64,000 nt of DNA from Agrobacterium cucumeris (GTDB lineage Bacteria > Pseudomonadota > Alphaproteobacteria > Rhizobiales > Rhizobiaceae), in contig NZ_CP080388.1 of the NCBI RefSeq assembly GCF_030036535.1, positions 1,669,001 through 1,733,000 of the forward strand, in the 5' to 3' direction. Positions within the stretch are counted from its first letter, which is position 1, and each line of letters starts with the position of its first letter. Under the pieces are notes generated by a model, which saw only the letters and a program-made list of their open reading frames with translations, was not told where the DNA came from and made no database searches. This document shows, piece after piece, positions 1 to 7,864 of the stretch. A program made the translations under genes and the position numbers.

Positions 1-143
1 GCAAGTGCGCGGGCCGTGCCCTCGTTCAGATCAACCAGCCCGGCGATCCTGATCGCGCCGGCGATCTCCGGCGTGGATTGAATGGCGCGCAGCCAGCCTT
101 TGGCCATGGCTCCGCACCCGCATAAAACGGCGTTGAATGTCAT
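1..143 (-). CDS. Gfo/Idh/MocA family oxidoreductase, N-terminal fragment
   Basis: Only the first 47 codons are present; the gene runs off the left edge. Reading the minus strand from the ATG at 143 gives MTFNAVLCGCGAMAKGWLRA, a beta strand followed by a glycine-rich turn (GCGAMAKG) and a helix. That is the start of a dinucleotide-binding Rossmann fold as in Gfo/Idh/MocA sugar or inositol dehydrogenases. The later AGLVDLNEGTAR fits the second beta strand with an acidic residue at its end. The gene is divergent from the LacI regulator at 284, and a 16-base palindrome lies between them, so it is probably that regulator's target. The substrate cannot be told from the fragment. Confidence 0.7.
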   Translation of the reverse strand, partial: MTFNAVLCGCGAMAKGWLRAIQSTPEIAGAIRIAGLVDLNEGTARAL

Positions 144-188
144 CTCATCTCCCCGGACTCTTTCGCAAACTCCTCTTTGCGCAAAGCG

Positions 189-204
189 TCGTAAACGTTT
201 ACGA
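189..204. promoter_or_regulatory. LacI-type operator, 16-bp perfect palindrome
   Basis: TCGTAAACGTTTACGA is a perfect palindrome with the central AAACGTTT typical of LacI/GalR-family operators (AANCGNTT core). It lies 46 bases before the divergent oxidoreductase start (143) and 80 bases before the LacI start (284). It could therefore control both genes, including autoregulation. Confidence 0.7.
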
Positions 205-283
205 GACTATGACGATGATGTTAGATATGTCAAGACCGTAAAAGGGGCGCGTTGATTGCGCATCCGGTTTGGGAGGGGAATGC

Positions 284-1312
284 ATGAAAGGAATCCGTCA
301 GCTTGCCGATTATCTGGAGATATCGATAGGCACCGTTTCCCGTGCCCTCAACGGCAAGCCCGATGTGAACGAGGAAACGCGCCGTCGCGTTCTGGAAGCG
401 GCGGAAAAGCTTGGTTATGTCGCCAATCAATCGGGGCGCAGCCTGCGGCAAGGCACCACCAATGTCATCGGCCTGATGACCGGCAGCGACGCGCAGACGG
501 TAGAGAATTCCGATAACTTCTTCATGGGCGTGACGGATGGCCTGCAAAGCGTGTTTTCAGGCCACAATCTCGATCTGATCGTTCTTCCCTGTCCGGGGGA
601 GGAAGATCCGGACGAATATCTAAAGCGCATGGTGGCGCGCCGCATGGTTGACGCGATGATCATTTCCTCGACCCGTCGGATCGACAAGCGTGTTGATTTC
701 CTGAAACAGACCCGTCTGCCTTTTGTGGCGCTCGGCCGCACCTCGTCCAGCACGGACCATGCCTGGATCGATCTCGATTTCGAAGGCGTGGCGAAAAGCG
801 CCGTCAACCGGTTGGTGGCCGCAGGTCATCGTACCATCGCTGTGGCGGCAGCCGATAACGACATCAATCTCGGTTATGTCTTTCTGGAGGCCTATAAACG
901 CGCCCTCGAGGAAAACGGCATAACATACGATCCGTCTCTGGTTATCCGGACAAAATCGAGCGAGCAGGGCGGATATCATGCCGCCAGTGAGTGGCTGCAG
1001 ATGCGACCGCGGCCGACAGCCATCGTGCTGATCTATGAGTTGATGGCGGTTGGTCTTTATCGGCGGCTTGCCGAAGTCGGTCTCAAACCGGGGCGCGATC
1101 TCGCCGTCATCGGTTTTCGCGATGGTCCGCGCGGCCAGTTTCTCGAACCGCGCTTGACCAGTTTTCGCATGTCGCTGCATGATCTTGGCGTGACGGTCGC
1201 CCAGACGCTTTTATCGACCATGCCGGCCTTTGCGCCTTTCTATCCCGATCAGGCCCGCCATTGCATCTGGCCGATGCAGCTTGTGGCGGGAGAGAGTGAT
1301 CTTGCACCTTAG
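284..1312 (+). CDS. LacI family transcriptional regulator
   Basis: A 342-residue repressor of the LacI/GalR family. Residues 1-25 form the helix-turn-helix (IRQLADYLEISIGTVSRALN), followed by the hinge region (GYVANQSGRSLR) and a periplasmic-binding-protein-like effector domain from about residue 60 to the end, which presumably binds a sugar. A TTG in frame at 269 is possible, but the ATG at 284 sits six bases after the strong ribosome site GGGAGGGG and gives the canonical N-terminus. It is divergent from the oxidoreductase at 1-143 across a LacI-type palindrome. The ligand is unknown. Confidence 0.88.
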   Translation: MKGIRQLADYLEISIGTVSRALNGKPDVNEETRRRVLEAAEKLGYVANQSGRSLRQGTTNVIGLMTGSDAQTVENSDNFFMGVTDGLQSVFSGHNLDLIVLPCPGEEDPDEYLKRMVARRMVDAMIISSTRRIDKRVDFLKQTRLPFVALGRTSSSTDHAWIDLDFEGVAKSAVNRLVAAGHRTIAVAAADNDINLGYVFLEAYKRALEENGITYDPSLVIRTKSSEQGGYHAASEWLQMRPRPTAIVLIYELMAVGLYRRLAEVGLKPGRDLAVIGFRDGPRGQFLEPRLTSFRMSLHDLGVTVAQTLLSTMPAFAPFYPDQARHCIWPMQLVAGESDLAP

Positions 1313-1368
1313 GTGCTAGCACCCGGGCATCAGGGCGATAGCATCGGTAGCGGCGGCTCGCCTCCATG

Positions 1369-2247
1369 TCAGAGTTTGTAGTCTTGAATGCTCACGACGC
1401 CGAACGGATTAAATTTGTAACTATCGTCCTCATACCGCATGTCATTGGACAGGGTGGCATGATGAGCCGTTACTGTCGTTTCCACACCATTGCGCGCCAT
1501 CTGATCGGCAATATCGTCCATCAGCGCGGCGATCTTCAATTGCTCCGGATTGGTTGACGGCAGGTTTTCGTCTTTCCGGATGAAGCCCACCTCGATATCA
1601 GGCAGCCCGACCAGATGAAATCCGACGCTTGCCATGCCGTTGGCATCGTCGCCGATCGGTCGGCGTGCAAAAGCGAGACGGCAGGTTCTGGCGAGCGCCA
1701 GCAGATCACCTGACGCGGCGTCGCTGCGCGACTGCTCGAAAAGCTCTTTCCAGCGCCGTGCTCCATGCGCGACGCCTGCGCTTTCGCCTTTGACGGCGAT
1801 GGCACCGTGGTCAAGCATATGTTGCACGAACTGCAGGGCCGTGGCCGATGTCGTGACCGCATTTTCCGCGTCCATCGACGGGCCAAGCACATAAAGAACC
1901 GAGCCGTGTCCAGCGACCGCCTCTTCGTCGGCCTCTTGATAGGTGTCCGGGTCAACTCGGTCCCAGCAGACATTGAAGGATCGCTCCATCCGGTCGTCCG
2001 GTTCATCCTGCGAATATTCCTCATCGATACTGAAATCGCCAGCAAATGTGTCGACTGCGGTGCGAGCGCTTTGTTGGAGCGCTGCCAGACCCTTTTCTGT
2101 TCCGAGGAAACACAGAACATGCCGGGGTTTATATTCGGACCGGGATTCGGCAAAGGCCGATGATTTGCTTGCTGCTTTGCCGAGGGATGGCGCGCCCAGA
2201 ACAAGGCTGCCCAAAAAAGCGAGAACACCGCGACGCCCTGAATTCAT
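1369..2247 (-). CDS. Exported protein of unknown function
   Basis: A 292-residue protein that starts MNSGRRGVLAFLGSLVLGAP: an Arg-Arg pair, a hydrophobic stretch and an Ala-rich cleavage region, so a Sec or possibly Tat signal peptide ending near residue 26. The mature part is mixed alpha/beta and acidic. Two conserved-looking stretches stand out: HGSVLYVLGPSMDAENA near the middle, and GMASVGFHLVGLPDIEVGF further on. The second resembles the end of DUF4261-type domains, but this is a weak impression. No catalytic motif was recognised. It is convergent with the LacI gene (56 bases apart) and stands alone, with the SDR gene upstream on the same strand behind a terminator. Confidence 0.6.
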   Translation of the reverse strand: MNSGRRGVLAFLGSLVLGAPSLGKAASKSSAFAESRSEYKPRHVLCFLGTEKGLAALQQSARTAVDTFAGDFSIDEEYSQDEPDDRMERSFNVCWDRVDPDTYQEADEEAVAGHGSVLYVLGPSMDAENAVTTSATALQFVQHMLDHGAIAVKGESAGVAHGARRWKELFEQSRSDAASGDLLALARTCRLAFARRPIGDDANGMASVGFHLVGLPDIEVGFIRKDENLPSTNPEQLKIAALMDDIADQMARNGVETTVTAHHATLSNDMRYEDDSYKFNPFGVVSIQDYKL

Positions 2248-2376
2248 CCGCTTCCCCCAAATGGCTCCGTCAACAGGATGGGGGAGTTTTATATCGGTAT
2301 ATTCATGCAGACCATATGACAGGCGTCTTTTTATGGTTCCTCAGCCGTCGAAATTGATCATACCCGCCAAAAGAAA

Positions 2377-2407
2377 GGTGGCGAAAACGCCTGCGCGCTT
2401 CGCCACC
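2377..2407 (-). terminator. Rho-independent terminator of the SDR gene
   Basis: Read on the minus strand, a 9-bp perfect stem (GGTGGCGAA pairing with TTCGCCACC) with a 13-base loop is followed by TTTCTTTT. It lies 26 bases beyond the SDR stop codon, in the right orientation to end that transcript before the exported-protein gene. Confidence 0.65.
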
Positions 2408-2433
2408 ACAACATCGAAGAAGACCGACCGGGG

Positions 2434-3207
2434 TTATTTGGTGGTGTAACCGCCATTGACCAGAACGGTCTGCCCCGTCATCCACCAGCCGTCGGTAACG
2501 AGAAAGCGGATATAGGGAACGATGTCCTCGATATCGGTAAGGCCGGTCTTCGAGAAGCCGGAGAGGGCCGCTGCGCTCTTGTGATAGGCCTGTGCTTCCG
2601 GCGTCTCCTGACCGTAGAAAAACGGCGTGTCCATTGGTCCGGGGCCGATCGCCGTCACCGAGATGCCACGTTCGCCGAATTCCTTGGCGGCGGCGCGGGT
2701 GAAGTGCTCCACCGGTGCCTTGGTGCCGGCATAGCTGGCGTAAAACGGCGTGAATGCTCCAAGCAGGGAGGTAACGAGGGTGCAGATCTTGCCATTGTCA
2801 TTGACGTGGCGGCCGGCCTGCTGGAGGAAAAAGAAGGCGGACTTGGCGTTGACGGCGGTCATCTCGTCATATTCGGCTTCCGATGTTTCAAGGATCGGTT
2901 TCTTCAGCACCTTGCCGACCGTGTTGATGGCGATATCCGGCCGGCCGATGGCGGCGACGGCATCGGCAAACAGTTTTTCGACCGCGCCAGCTGTGGTCAG
3001 ATCGGCCTGAAGGGCAACGGCCTCCGCGCCGGCTGCCTTCACGGCCGCCACGGTTGCCTCGGCATCGGCCTTTGTGGCGGGGCTGTTATAGTGGATGGCG
3101 ATTGCGCCTGCGCCCTGGCTGGCAAAATCGCGTGCGATCAGCCCGCCGAGGTTTTTCGCGCCGCCGGCGATGATGACTGTTTTACCTTTGATGGAATGAT
3201 CGGTCAT
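2434..3207 (-). CDS. Short-chain dehydrogenase/reductase (SDR)
   Basis: A 257-residue classical SDR. The cofactor loop GGAKNLGG (residues 15-22) is a variant of TGxxxGxG, NTVG (95-98) replaces the usual NNAG, and the catalytic set is N120, S147, Y159 and K163 (SYAGTK). It should reduce or oxidise a small alcohol/carbonyl with NAD(P); the substrate is not evident. The C-terminus VLVNGGYTTK is the usual SDR end. The gene is divergent from a LysR regulator (137 bases between starts) with a perfect inverted repeat between them, a common enzyme/activator pair. A terminator follows it. Confidence 0.88.
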   Translation of the reverse strand: MTDHSIKGKTVIIAGGAKNLGGLIARDFASQGAGAIAIHYNSPATKADAEATVAAVKAAGAEAVALQADLTTAGAVEKLFADAVAAIGRPDIAINTVGKVLKKPILETSEAEYDEMTAVNAKSAFFFLQQAGRHVNDNGKICTLVTSLLGAFTPFYASYAGTKAPVEHFTRAAAKEFGERGISVTAIGPGPMDTPFFYGQETPEAQAYHKSAAALSGFSKTGLTDIEDIVPYIRFLVTDGWWMTGQTVLVNGGYTTK

Positions 3208-3298
3208 GGGGTTGGCCTCCTTTGCCGGTACGCAGCGATGACTGCCACGCTTTCATGTCGCAAGGATATCGTCTAGAATTGCGTGATAAAGGCCGCCA

Positions 3299-3319
3299 TT
3301 CTGACATGACTTGTCAGAA
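3299..3319. promoter_or_regulatory. Inverted repeat between SDR and lysR, probable operator
   Basis: TTCTGACA and TGTCAGAA form perfect 8-bp arms around the 5-base spacer TGACT. It lies in the divergent promoter region, 92 bases before the SDR start and 25 bases before the chosen lysR start. LysR regulators commonly bind interrupted dyads of this kind and repress their own gene while activating the divergent one. Confidence 0.6.
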
Positions 3320-3343
3320 AATCCGCACAGTGAGGGATGTCCG

Positions 3344-4243
3344 TTGGATCGCATCGACCTGTTCCGTATCTTCGCGCGCGTCGTAGACTGCGCGAGTTTC
3401 ACGCGGGCCGCCGATACGCTTGGCATTCCGCGCTCCTCGGTTTCGGCGGCGGTGCAGGAGCTGGAGGCACGCGTCGGCGCCCGCCTGCTCAACCGCACCA
3501 CGCGCAAGGTTTCTCCGACCGAGGATGGGTCGGCTTTTTACGAACGGTGCCAGCGGCTGATCGCCGATGTTGAAGATGCGGAAAACCTGTTCCGGCAAAG
3601 CGCGGCGCAACCCTCGGGGCGGCTGCGGATCGATGTGCCGGGCCGGATCGGTCGTCTTGTCATCGCACCCGCCCTCCCGGAATTCCTCGATCTTTACCCG
3701 CAGATCGACATCAGCCTCGGCGTGACGGACCGGGCCGTTGATCTGGTGGAGGACAATATCGATTGTGTGCTGCGCGTTGGTCCGCTCAGCGATTCCGGTC
3801 TCATCGCAAGGCCGATCGGCAAGCTGCCGCTGATCAATGTCGCCAGTCCCGCCTATCTGGAGCGTCACGGCACGCCGCAGCTTCCCCATGATCTTTCCCG
3901 CCACTGGGCCATCAATTATGCGTCGCCCTCCAGCGGGCGCGTGGAAAACTGGGAATGGCTCGAAGGCGAGGCGCTGCATTCGGTTTCCATGCGCGGCCGC
4001 GTCACTGTCAACAATGCCGAGGCCTACATCGCCTGCTGTCTGGCCGGTCTCGGTTTGATCCAGATACCCGCTTATGATGTCGGGCCGCACATCGAGAGTG
4101 GTGAACTTGTTGAGGTCATGCCCGCCCATCGGGCTGAACCGATGCCGATGACGCTGCTTTATGCGCATCGCCGGCATCTGTCGCGGCGATTGCAGGTTTT
4201 TGCGGACTGGCTGGAGGCTCTGTTGCGGCAACGGCTTCTTTAG
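3344..4243 (+). CDS. LysR family transcriptional regulator
   Basis: A 299-residue LysR-type regulator. The winged helix-turn-helix is at residues 1-65 (FTRAADTLGIPRSSVSAAVQ, then RLLNRTTRKVSPTEDG) and the two-lobed effector domain is from about residue 90. The sequence belongs to the group often found divergent from SDR or quinone-reductase genes. The TTG at 3344 is preferred to the in-frame TTG at 3311 because GAGGGA lies six bases ahead of it and the upstream TTG overlaps the inverted repeat at 3299-3319. The probable target is the divergent SDR gene. Confidence 0.85.
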   Translation: MDRIDLFRIFARVVDCASFTRAADTLGIPRSSVSAAVQELEARVGARLLNRTTRKVSPTEDGSAFYERCQRLIADVEDAENLFRQSAAQPSGRLRIDVPGRIGRLVIAPALPEFLDLYPQIDISLGVTDRAVDLVEDNIDCVLRVGPLSDSGLIARPIGKLPLINVASPAYLERHGTPQLPHDLSRHWAINYASPSSGRVENWEWLEGEALHSVSMRGRVTVNNAEAYIACCLAGLGLIQIPAYDVGPHIESGELVEVMPAHRAEPMPMTLLYAHRRHLSRRLQVFADWLEALLRQRLL

Positions 4244-4338
4244 GTCCCGGCGCTGGCCAAATCCGCCCCCGCCGTCCTCGCAACAGGCTTGCTACCCAGA
4301 GCGGTCGCAACCGGCCTTGCCTCAAGGTTGACGCATGG

Positions 4339-5340
4339 TCAGATGTAATGCAGCTGACGTTCGGCGACGGTGAGGGTGACGTGCTGGCCGGGCGGCGGGT
4401 AAAGCGCATCCTGCGCGCTTGCATGTTCGACCTTGAGTGCCACGCCGGCCGCATCCAACTGGTAACGGACTGTGGGGCCGACGATGCTGATGTCTTTCAC
4501 CTCGGCAGTAAAGGCCACGCCAGTTCCGTCCGGCGCGTTGCCGATCGTGAAGGCGTGTGGCGGGATGATGCAGGTCCGCTCGAAGCGGTTGCCGGTGATG
4601 CGTGACATGTCTTCGGCGGTGATGATGTTGGCGTCACCGATGAAACCGGCGACGAACAGGTCGGCCGGCCGGTAATAAAGCTCCTGCGGCGATGCGGTCT
4701 GGGCGATGCGGCCGGCATTCATCACCGATATGCGGTCGCCCAGCGACAGGGCCTCGTCCTGGTCATGGGTGACGAGGATGCTGGTGAGGCCGCTTTCGCG
4801 CTGAATGCGTTTCAACTCGTCACGCAGGCGCTTGCGAATCTGGGCATCGAGTGCGGAAAGCGGTTCGTCCAGCAGAAGCAGCTTGGGTTCGAGCACCAGC
4901 GCACGGGCAAGCGCCACGCGCTGTTTCTGGCCGCCGGAGAGTTGGTGCGGCCGCCGGTCGGCGCGATCGCTGAGGGAAACGGTTTCCAGCGCGGCGGAGA
5001 CTTTGTCGTCGATGGTCTTTTTTGCTAGCCGGCGCTGTTCCAGACCAAAAGCGAGGTTCTGCCGCACCGTCATATTGGGAAAAAGCGCATAATGCTGGAA
5101 CACCATGCCGATGCCGCGATCCTTCGGCGGCAGGGTGTCGATGCGCCGGCCGTCCAGCGTGATCGATCCGGACGAAGGCGAAACGAGGCCGGCGATGGAC
5201 CGCAGCAATGTCGTCTTGCCGCAGCCGGAAGGCCCCAGCAGCACATGCATTTCACCCGTGTCGATGCCAAGCTCGATAGCGTCGAGAACGGTAGCGTTGC
5301 CATAAATGGCGCTGATATTATGGATCGCGAGATGGGTCAT
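4339..5340 (-). CDS. ABC importer ATPase, Fe/phosphonate/polyamine type
   Basis: A 333-residue nucleotide-binding subunit. Walker A is GPSGCGKTT (36-44), Q-loop FQHYALFP near 81, signature LSGGQKQR (134-141), Walker B LLLLDEP (154-160) and switch H192. The C-terminal 60-70 residues form a TOBE-like regulatory domain, as in FbpC/PotA/PhnT-type subunits. It is the last gene of a minus-strand operon (binding protein, phosphatase, permease, permease, ATPase) and overlaps the preceding permease by 4 bases. It energises uptake of the solute caught by the protein encoded at 7865-8908, probably a phosphonate or phosphorylated compound. Confidence 0.9.
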   Translation of the reverse strand: MTHLAIHNISAIYGNATVLDAIELGIDTGEMHVLLGPSGCGKTTLLRSIAGLVSPSSGSITLDGRRIDTLPPKDRGIGMVFQHYALFPNMTVRQNLAFGLEQRRLAKKTIDDKVSAALETVSLSDRADRRPHQLSGGQKQRVALARALVLEPKLLLLDEPLSALDAQIRKRLRDELKRIQRESGLTSILVTHDQDEALSLGDRISVMNAGRIAQTASPQELYYRPADLFVAGFIGDANIITAEDMSRITGNRFERTCIIPPHAFTIGNAPDGTGVAFTAEVKDISIVGPTVRYQLDAAGVALKVEHASAQDALYPPPGQHVTLTVAERQLHYI

Positions 5341-6131
5341 GATGCACGCTCCGTTTCCCGGACCATCCGAAAGACGATCAGGGTAAAGGCAAGGATGAGC
5401 AGGAAATAGAGAATGACGATGACGCTGGTGATGCGGCCGCTGAGGCTGCGCTGGGCGAACATGTACATTTGCAGCGTTTCGAAATTGCCGCCGACCAGCA
5501 TCTTGGCGTAGACGAATTCGCTGAACAGCGTCGCGAAATTCAGCACGATGGCAACCGCGATGGACGGCAGGATGCTGGGCAGGACGACGCGTCGCAGAAT
5601 GGCGAGGTCGCTCGCGCCGATCAGCCGGCCGGCATCCAGAAGCTCGTTGATGTCGAGGTTGCGCAGGCCGTTCTTCACGGCGATGTAGAACATCGAAAAG
5701 CAGAGCGGCACATAGGTCAACACCAGTACCAGCGGTGAGCCGCCGATCTGCAGCGGTGGGGCGGAAAATATCCTGAGATAACCGACCACGAGAATGATGC
5801 CGGGTGCGGCATAGGGCAAGATCACCAGCCGGGCGAACCAGCGGTCAAGTGAAGGCCAGTAGATATGGGCGGAGACGACGGCAGGTACGATGATCAGGGT
5901 CGCGATCGTCAGGGCGGTTGCGGCAACCAGTGTGGAGCGCAGCAATGCCGCATGGAAACGCGGGTCCGACAGGATGGTGACGAAATTATCCGCCGTCAGC
6001 CCGGCCGGCAGCAGGGTTCCCGACCAGTCGGTCGCCACCGCATTCAACATCGTCGCCAGCAGCGGCGATATCATGATGAGCGCCATCAGCCACAGAAACA
6101 GGCTTGTGCCTTTGAAACCCTGCTGCGTCAT
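5337..6131 (-). CDS. ABC importer permease, second subunit
   Basis: A 264-residue inner-membrane permease with about six hydrophobic segments, the first at residues 8-28. The EAA coupling loop is LLDAGRLIGASDLAILRRVV followed by LP. The ATG at 6131 is chosen because it overlaps the stop of the upstream permease in an ATGA arrangement; a longer reading frame that begins inside that gene is rejected. It pairs with the permease at 6128-6952 as a heterodimer, as in PhnUV-, FbpB- or PotBC-type importers. Confidence 0.87.
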   Translation of the reverse strand: MTQQGFKGTSLFLWLMALIMISPLLATMLNAVATDWSGTLLPAGLTADNFVTILSDPRFHAALLRSTLVAATALTIATLIIVPAVVSAHIYWPSLDRWFARLVILPYAAPGIILVVGYLRIFSAPPLQIGGSPLVLVLTYVPLCFSMFYIAVKNGLRNLDINELLDAGRLIGASDLAILRRVVLPSILPSIAVAIVLNFATLFSEFVYAKMLVGGNFETLQMYMFAQRSLSGRITSVIVILYFLLILAFTLIVFRMVRETERAS

Positions 6132-6952
6132 CGGCGCTTTTCTCCCGCCAATATCTGGCTTGCGGTTATGGGCACGAGCAACACGAGCAGCAGGCATATG
6201 GCGATGGCATTGGCGAGATTGGGATCGGAGAAAATATCGCCGGATACCAGTTCGCTGATGCGGATGGTGACGACATTGATGCTTGTGCCGGTCAGAGCGA
6301 AGGTCGTCGCGAAAGTGCCCATGGCATTGGCAAAGAGCAAAATGGCGATTGCCAGCAACTGCCGCGCGACGGTGGGCAGGCCGACCCTCAACCAGAAACG
6401 CAGCTTGCCGACGCCGATCAGCGCCGCCGCCTCTTCGATATCCTGACCGACGGCAGCGAGCGCCGGCGTGATCAGCAGTGTGGCCAACGCCACCTGAAAG
6501 TAACAGTAAGCGATGATGAGCCCGGTAAAGGAATAGACGTTAAAATCGTCTATCAGCCCCAGTTCCTTCAGCAAAAGCGTGAACATGCCGTTCAGCCCGA
6601 AGAGGAAAATCAGCGCCATGGCGAGCGGTACACCGGCGAAGTTGGCGCCAATATTGGCGAAGGCCATGACGATGCGGCGGGTGCCGCCAGACCTTGCCCG
6701 CAGCGCCACTGCGACCAGAAAACCGAAAACGAGACCCGTTCCTGTGCTGATGAGCGAAATGATCGTCGTGGTCGCGAATGACTGAAGATAAAAGGCATCC
6801 GTGAGAATGGTGCGGTAATTGGTAAGCGACAGCGCACCGCCGGCGAAAAAGCTGTCAGTGATGACACTCGCCAGCGGCCAGAGGACAAGAATGGCGATCA
6901 CGCCGAGAAACGGCGCTGCCAGCAGCCGCATTTTGCGGTTCTGCACACTCAT
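6128..6952 (-). CDS. ABC importer permease, first subunit
   Basis: A 274-residue integral membrane protein with a first hydrophobic helix at residues 9-31 and about six in all. The cytoplasmic EAA loop reads EEAAALIGVGKLRFWLRVG then LP. It overlaps both neighbours by 4 bases (phosphatase upstream, second permease downstream), so the cluster is one translationally coupled operon. The fold is that of the BPD_transp_1 family of iron, polyamine and phosphonate importers. Confidence 0.87.
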   Translation of the reverse strand: MSVQNRKMRLLAAPFLGVIAILVLWPLASVITDSFFAGGALSLTNYRTILTDAFYLQSFATTTIISLISTGTGLVFGFLVAVALRARSGGTRRIVMAFANIGANFAGVPLAMALIFLFGLNGMFTLLLKELGLIDDFNVYSFTGLIIAYCYFQVALATLLITPALAAVGQDIEEAAALIGVGKLRFWLRVGLPTVARQLLAIAILLFANAMGTFATTFALTGTSINVVTIRISELVSGDIFSDPNLANAIAICLLLVLLVPITASQILAGEKRR

Positions 6953-7755
6953 GCGGATAACAGTCCTTGCGGTACGGGCAGGCCATGATCGGCAATGGCG
7001 AGAAGCGTGCAGAGCAGTCCGGCAATATCCGTCTGTGCAAGCTTCGCATCCGCAGCCGGCGTAAAGGCCTCGCCGAATGTATAGAACGGTACCAGAGCCT
7101 CGGTCTCATGCGGCCCGCCGTGATTTCCGTCATCGCTCATGCCGTGATCGCTGGTGACGATGATGCTGTAACCCGCAGCGCGCCAGGCTGGCAGATACCG
7201 CGCCAGGAGATCGCCGGCATTACGGGCGGCGTTACGATATTCCCGCGAGCTGCCGCCATGCTTGTGGCCTTCATTGTCGATATTCATCGGGTGGATCAGC
7301 AGGAAATCCGGGCCATGTCGGCGCAGCAGAACATCCGCATCGGCAAAGACATGGTCGTCCGGATAATGATCGGCCCAATAAAACGAGCCATGATGAATGC
7401 CGCCATCGAAATTCTCGATATGGCGGAATTCCGGGGAGAAGGGCGCCTGATTATAAAGTTCGAAATACCAGTGATAGGCGGAGGCGGCGGTGGTGCGGCC
7501 GGCCGCGCTTGCCAGCGAGAAGACATTGGGAAAGCGGGAGCGGCGAACCACACCATTGCTGGTGACACCATGAACCACCGGCGGCAGTCCGGTCATCAGC
7601 GTTTCGTAAAGCGGTCGCGAAATCGACGGTAATTCGCTGCGTACGGCGTGGATACCGGCCTTTCCGGCCGTTACCAGCCCTTCCATATATCCGAGGCAAT
7701 CCCTTGCCGCCGCATATCTGAGGCCATCCAGCAGGATGAAGATCGTCTTGTGCAT
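6949..7755 (-). CDS. Alkaline phosphatase superfamily hydrolase (type I phosphodiesterase-like)
   Basis: A 268-residue cytoplasmic enzyme (no signal peptide) of the nucleotide pyrophosphatase/phosphodiesterase and phosphonoacetate hydrolase group. The two-metal ligands are visible: D10 (FILLDGLR), a nucleophile Ser/Thr region around residues 44-55 (SISRPLYETLMTG), D and H in IDNEGHKHG, D-H in TSDHGMS and a later H in GGPHE. The start at 7755 is preferred to an upstream one because it removes 14 unlikely residues. Its place inside an ABC import operon suggests that it hydrolyses the imported compound, either a C-P bond as in phosphonoacetate hydrolase or a phosphodiester. Which one cannot be told from sequence alone. 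Confidence 0.8.
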   Translation of the reverse strand: MHKTIFILLDGLRYAAARDCLGYMEGLVTAGKAGIHAVRSELPSISRPLYETLMTGLPPVVHGVTSNGVVRRSRFPNVFSLASAAGRTTAASAYHWYFELYNQAPFSPEFRHIENFDGGIHHGSFYWADHYPDDHVFADADVLLRRHGPDFLLIHPMNIDNEGHKHGGSSREYRNAARNAGDLLARYLPAWRAAGYSIIVTSDHGMSDDGNHGGPHETEALVPFYTFGEAFTPAADAKLAQTDIAGLLCTLLAIADHGLPVPQGLLSA

Positions 7756-7811
7756 CGCTTTCGTCTCGTCTGTTTGTGGTTCGGTTTGCCCGAGCACTTT
7801 TTAGCACGTTC

Positions 7812-7830
7812 CGCGGGCTCGTTGCCCGCG
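7812..7830 (-). other. Intercistronic hairpin between binding-protein and phosphatase genes
   Basis: A perfect 7-bp G+C stem (CGCGGGC with GCCCGCG) and a 5-base loop, with no U-run after it on the minus strand. Hairpins at this position, behind a binding-protein gene, usually protect the upstream mRNA so that the binding protein is made in excess of the membrane subunits. Confidence 0.5.
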
Positions 7831-7864
7831 AAACAGTCGTTCGGTTTTCAGGGCGTTTGCCGGA

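Noticed and set aside
1312..1323. Palindrome GGTGCTAGCACC over the stop of the first lacI gene
   Set aside because: A perfect 12-mer, but it sits at a gene end, has no T-run and no promoter near it; chance is likely.
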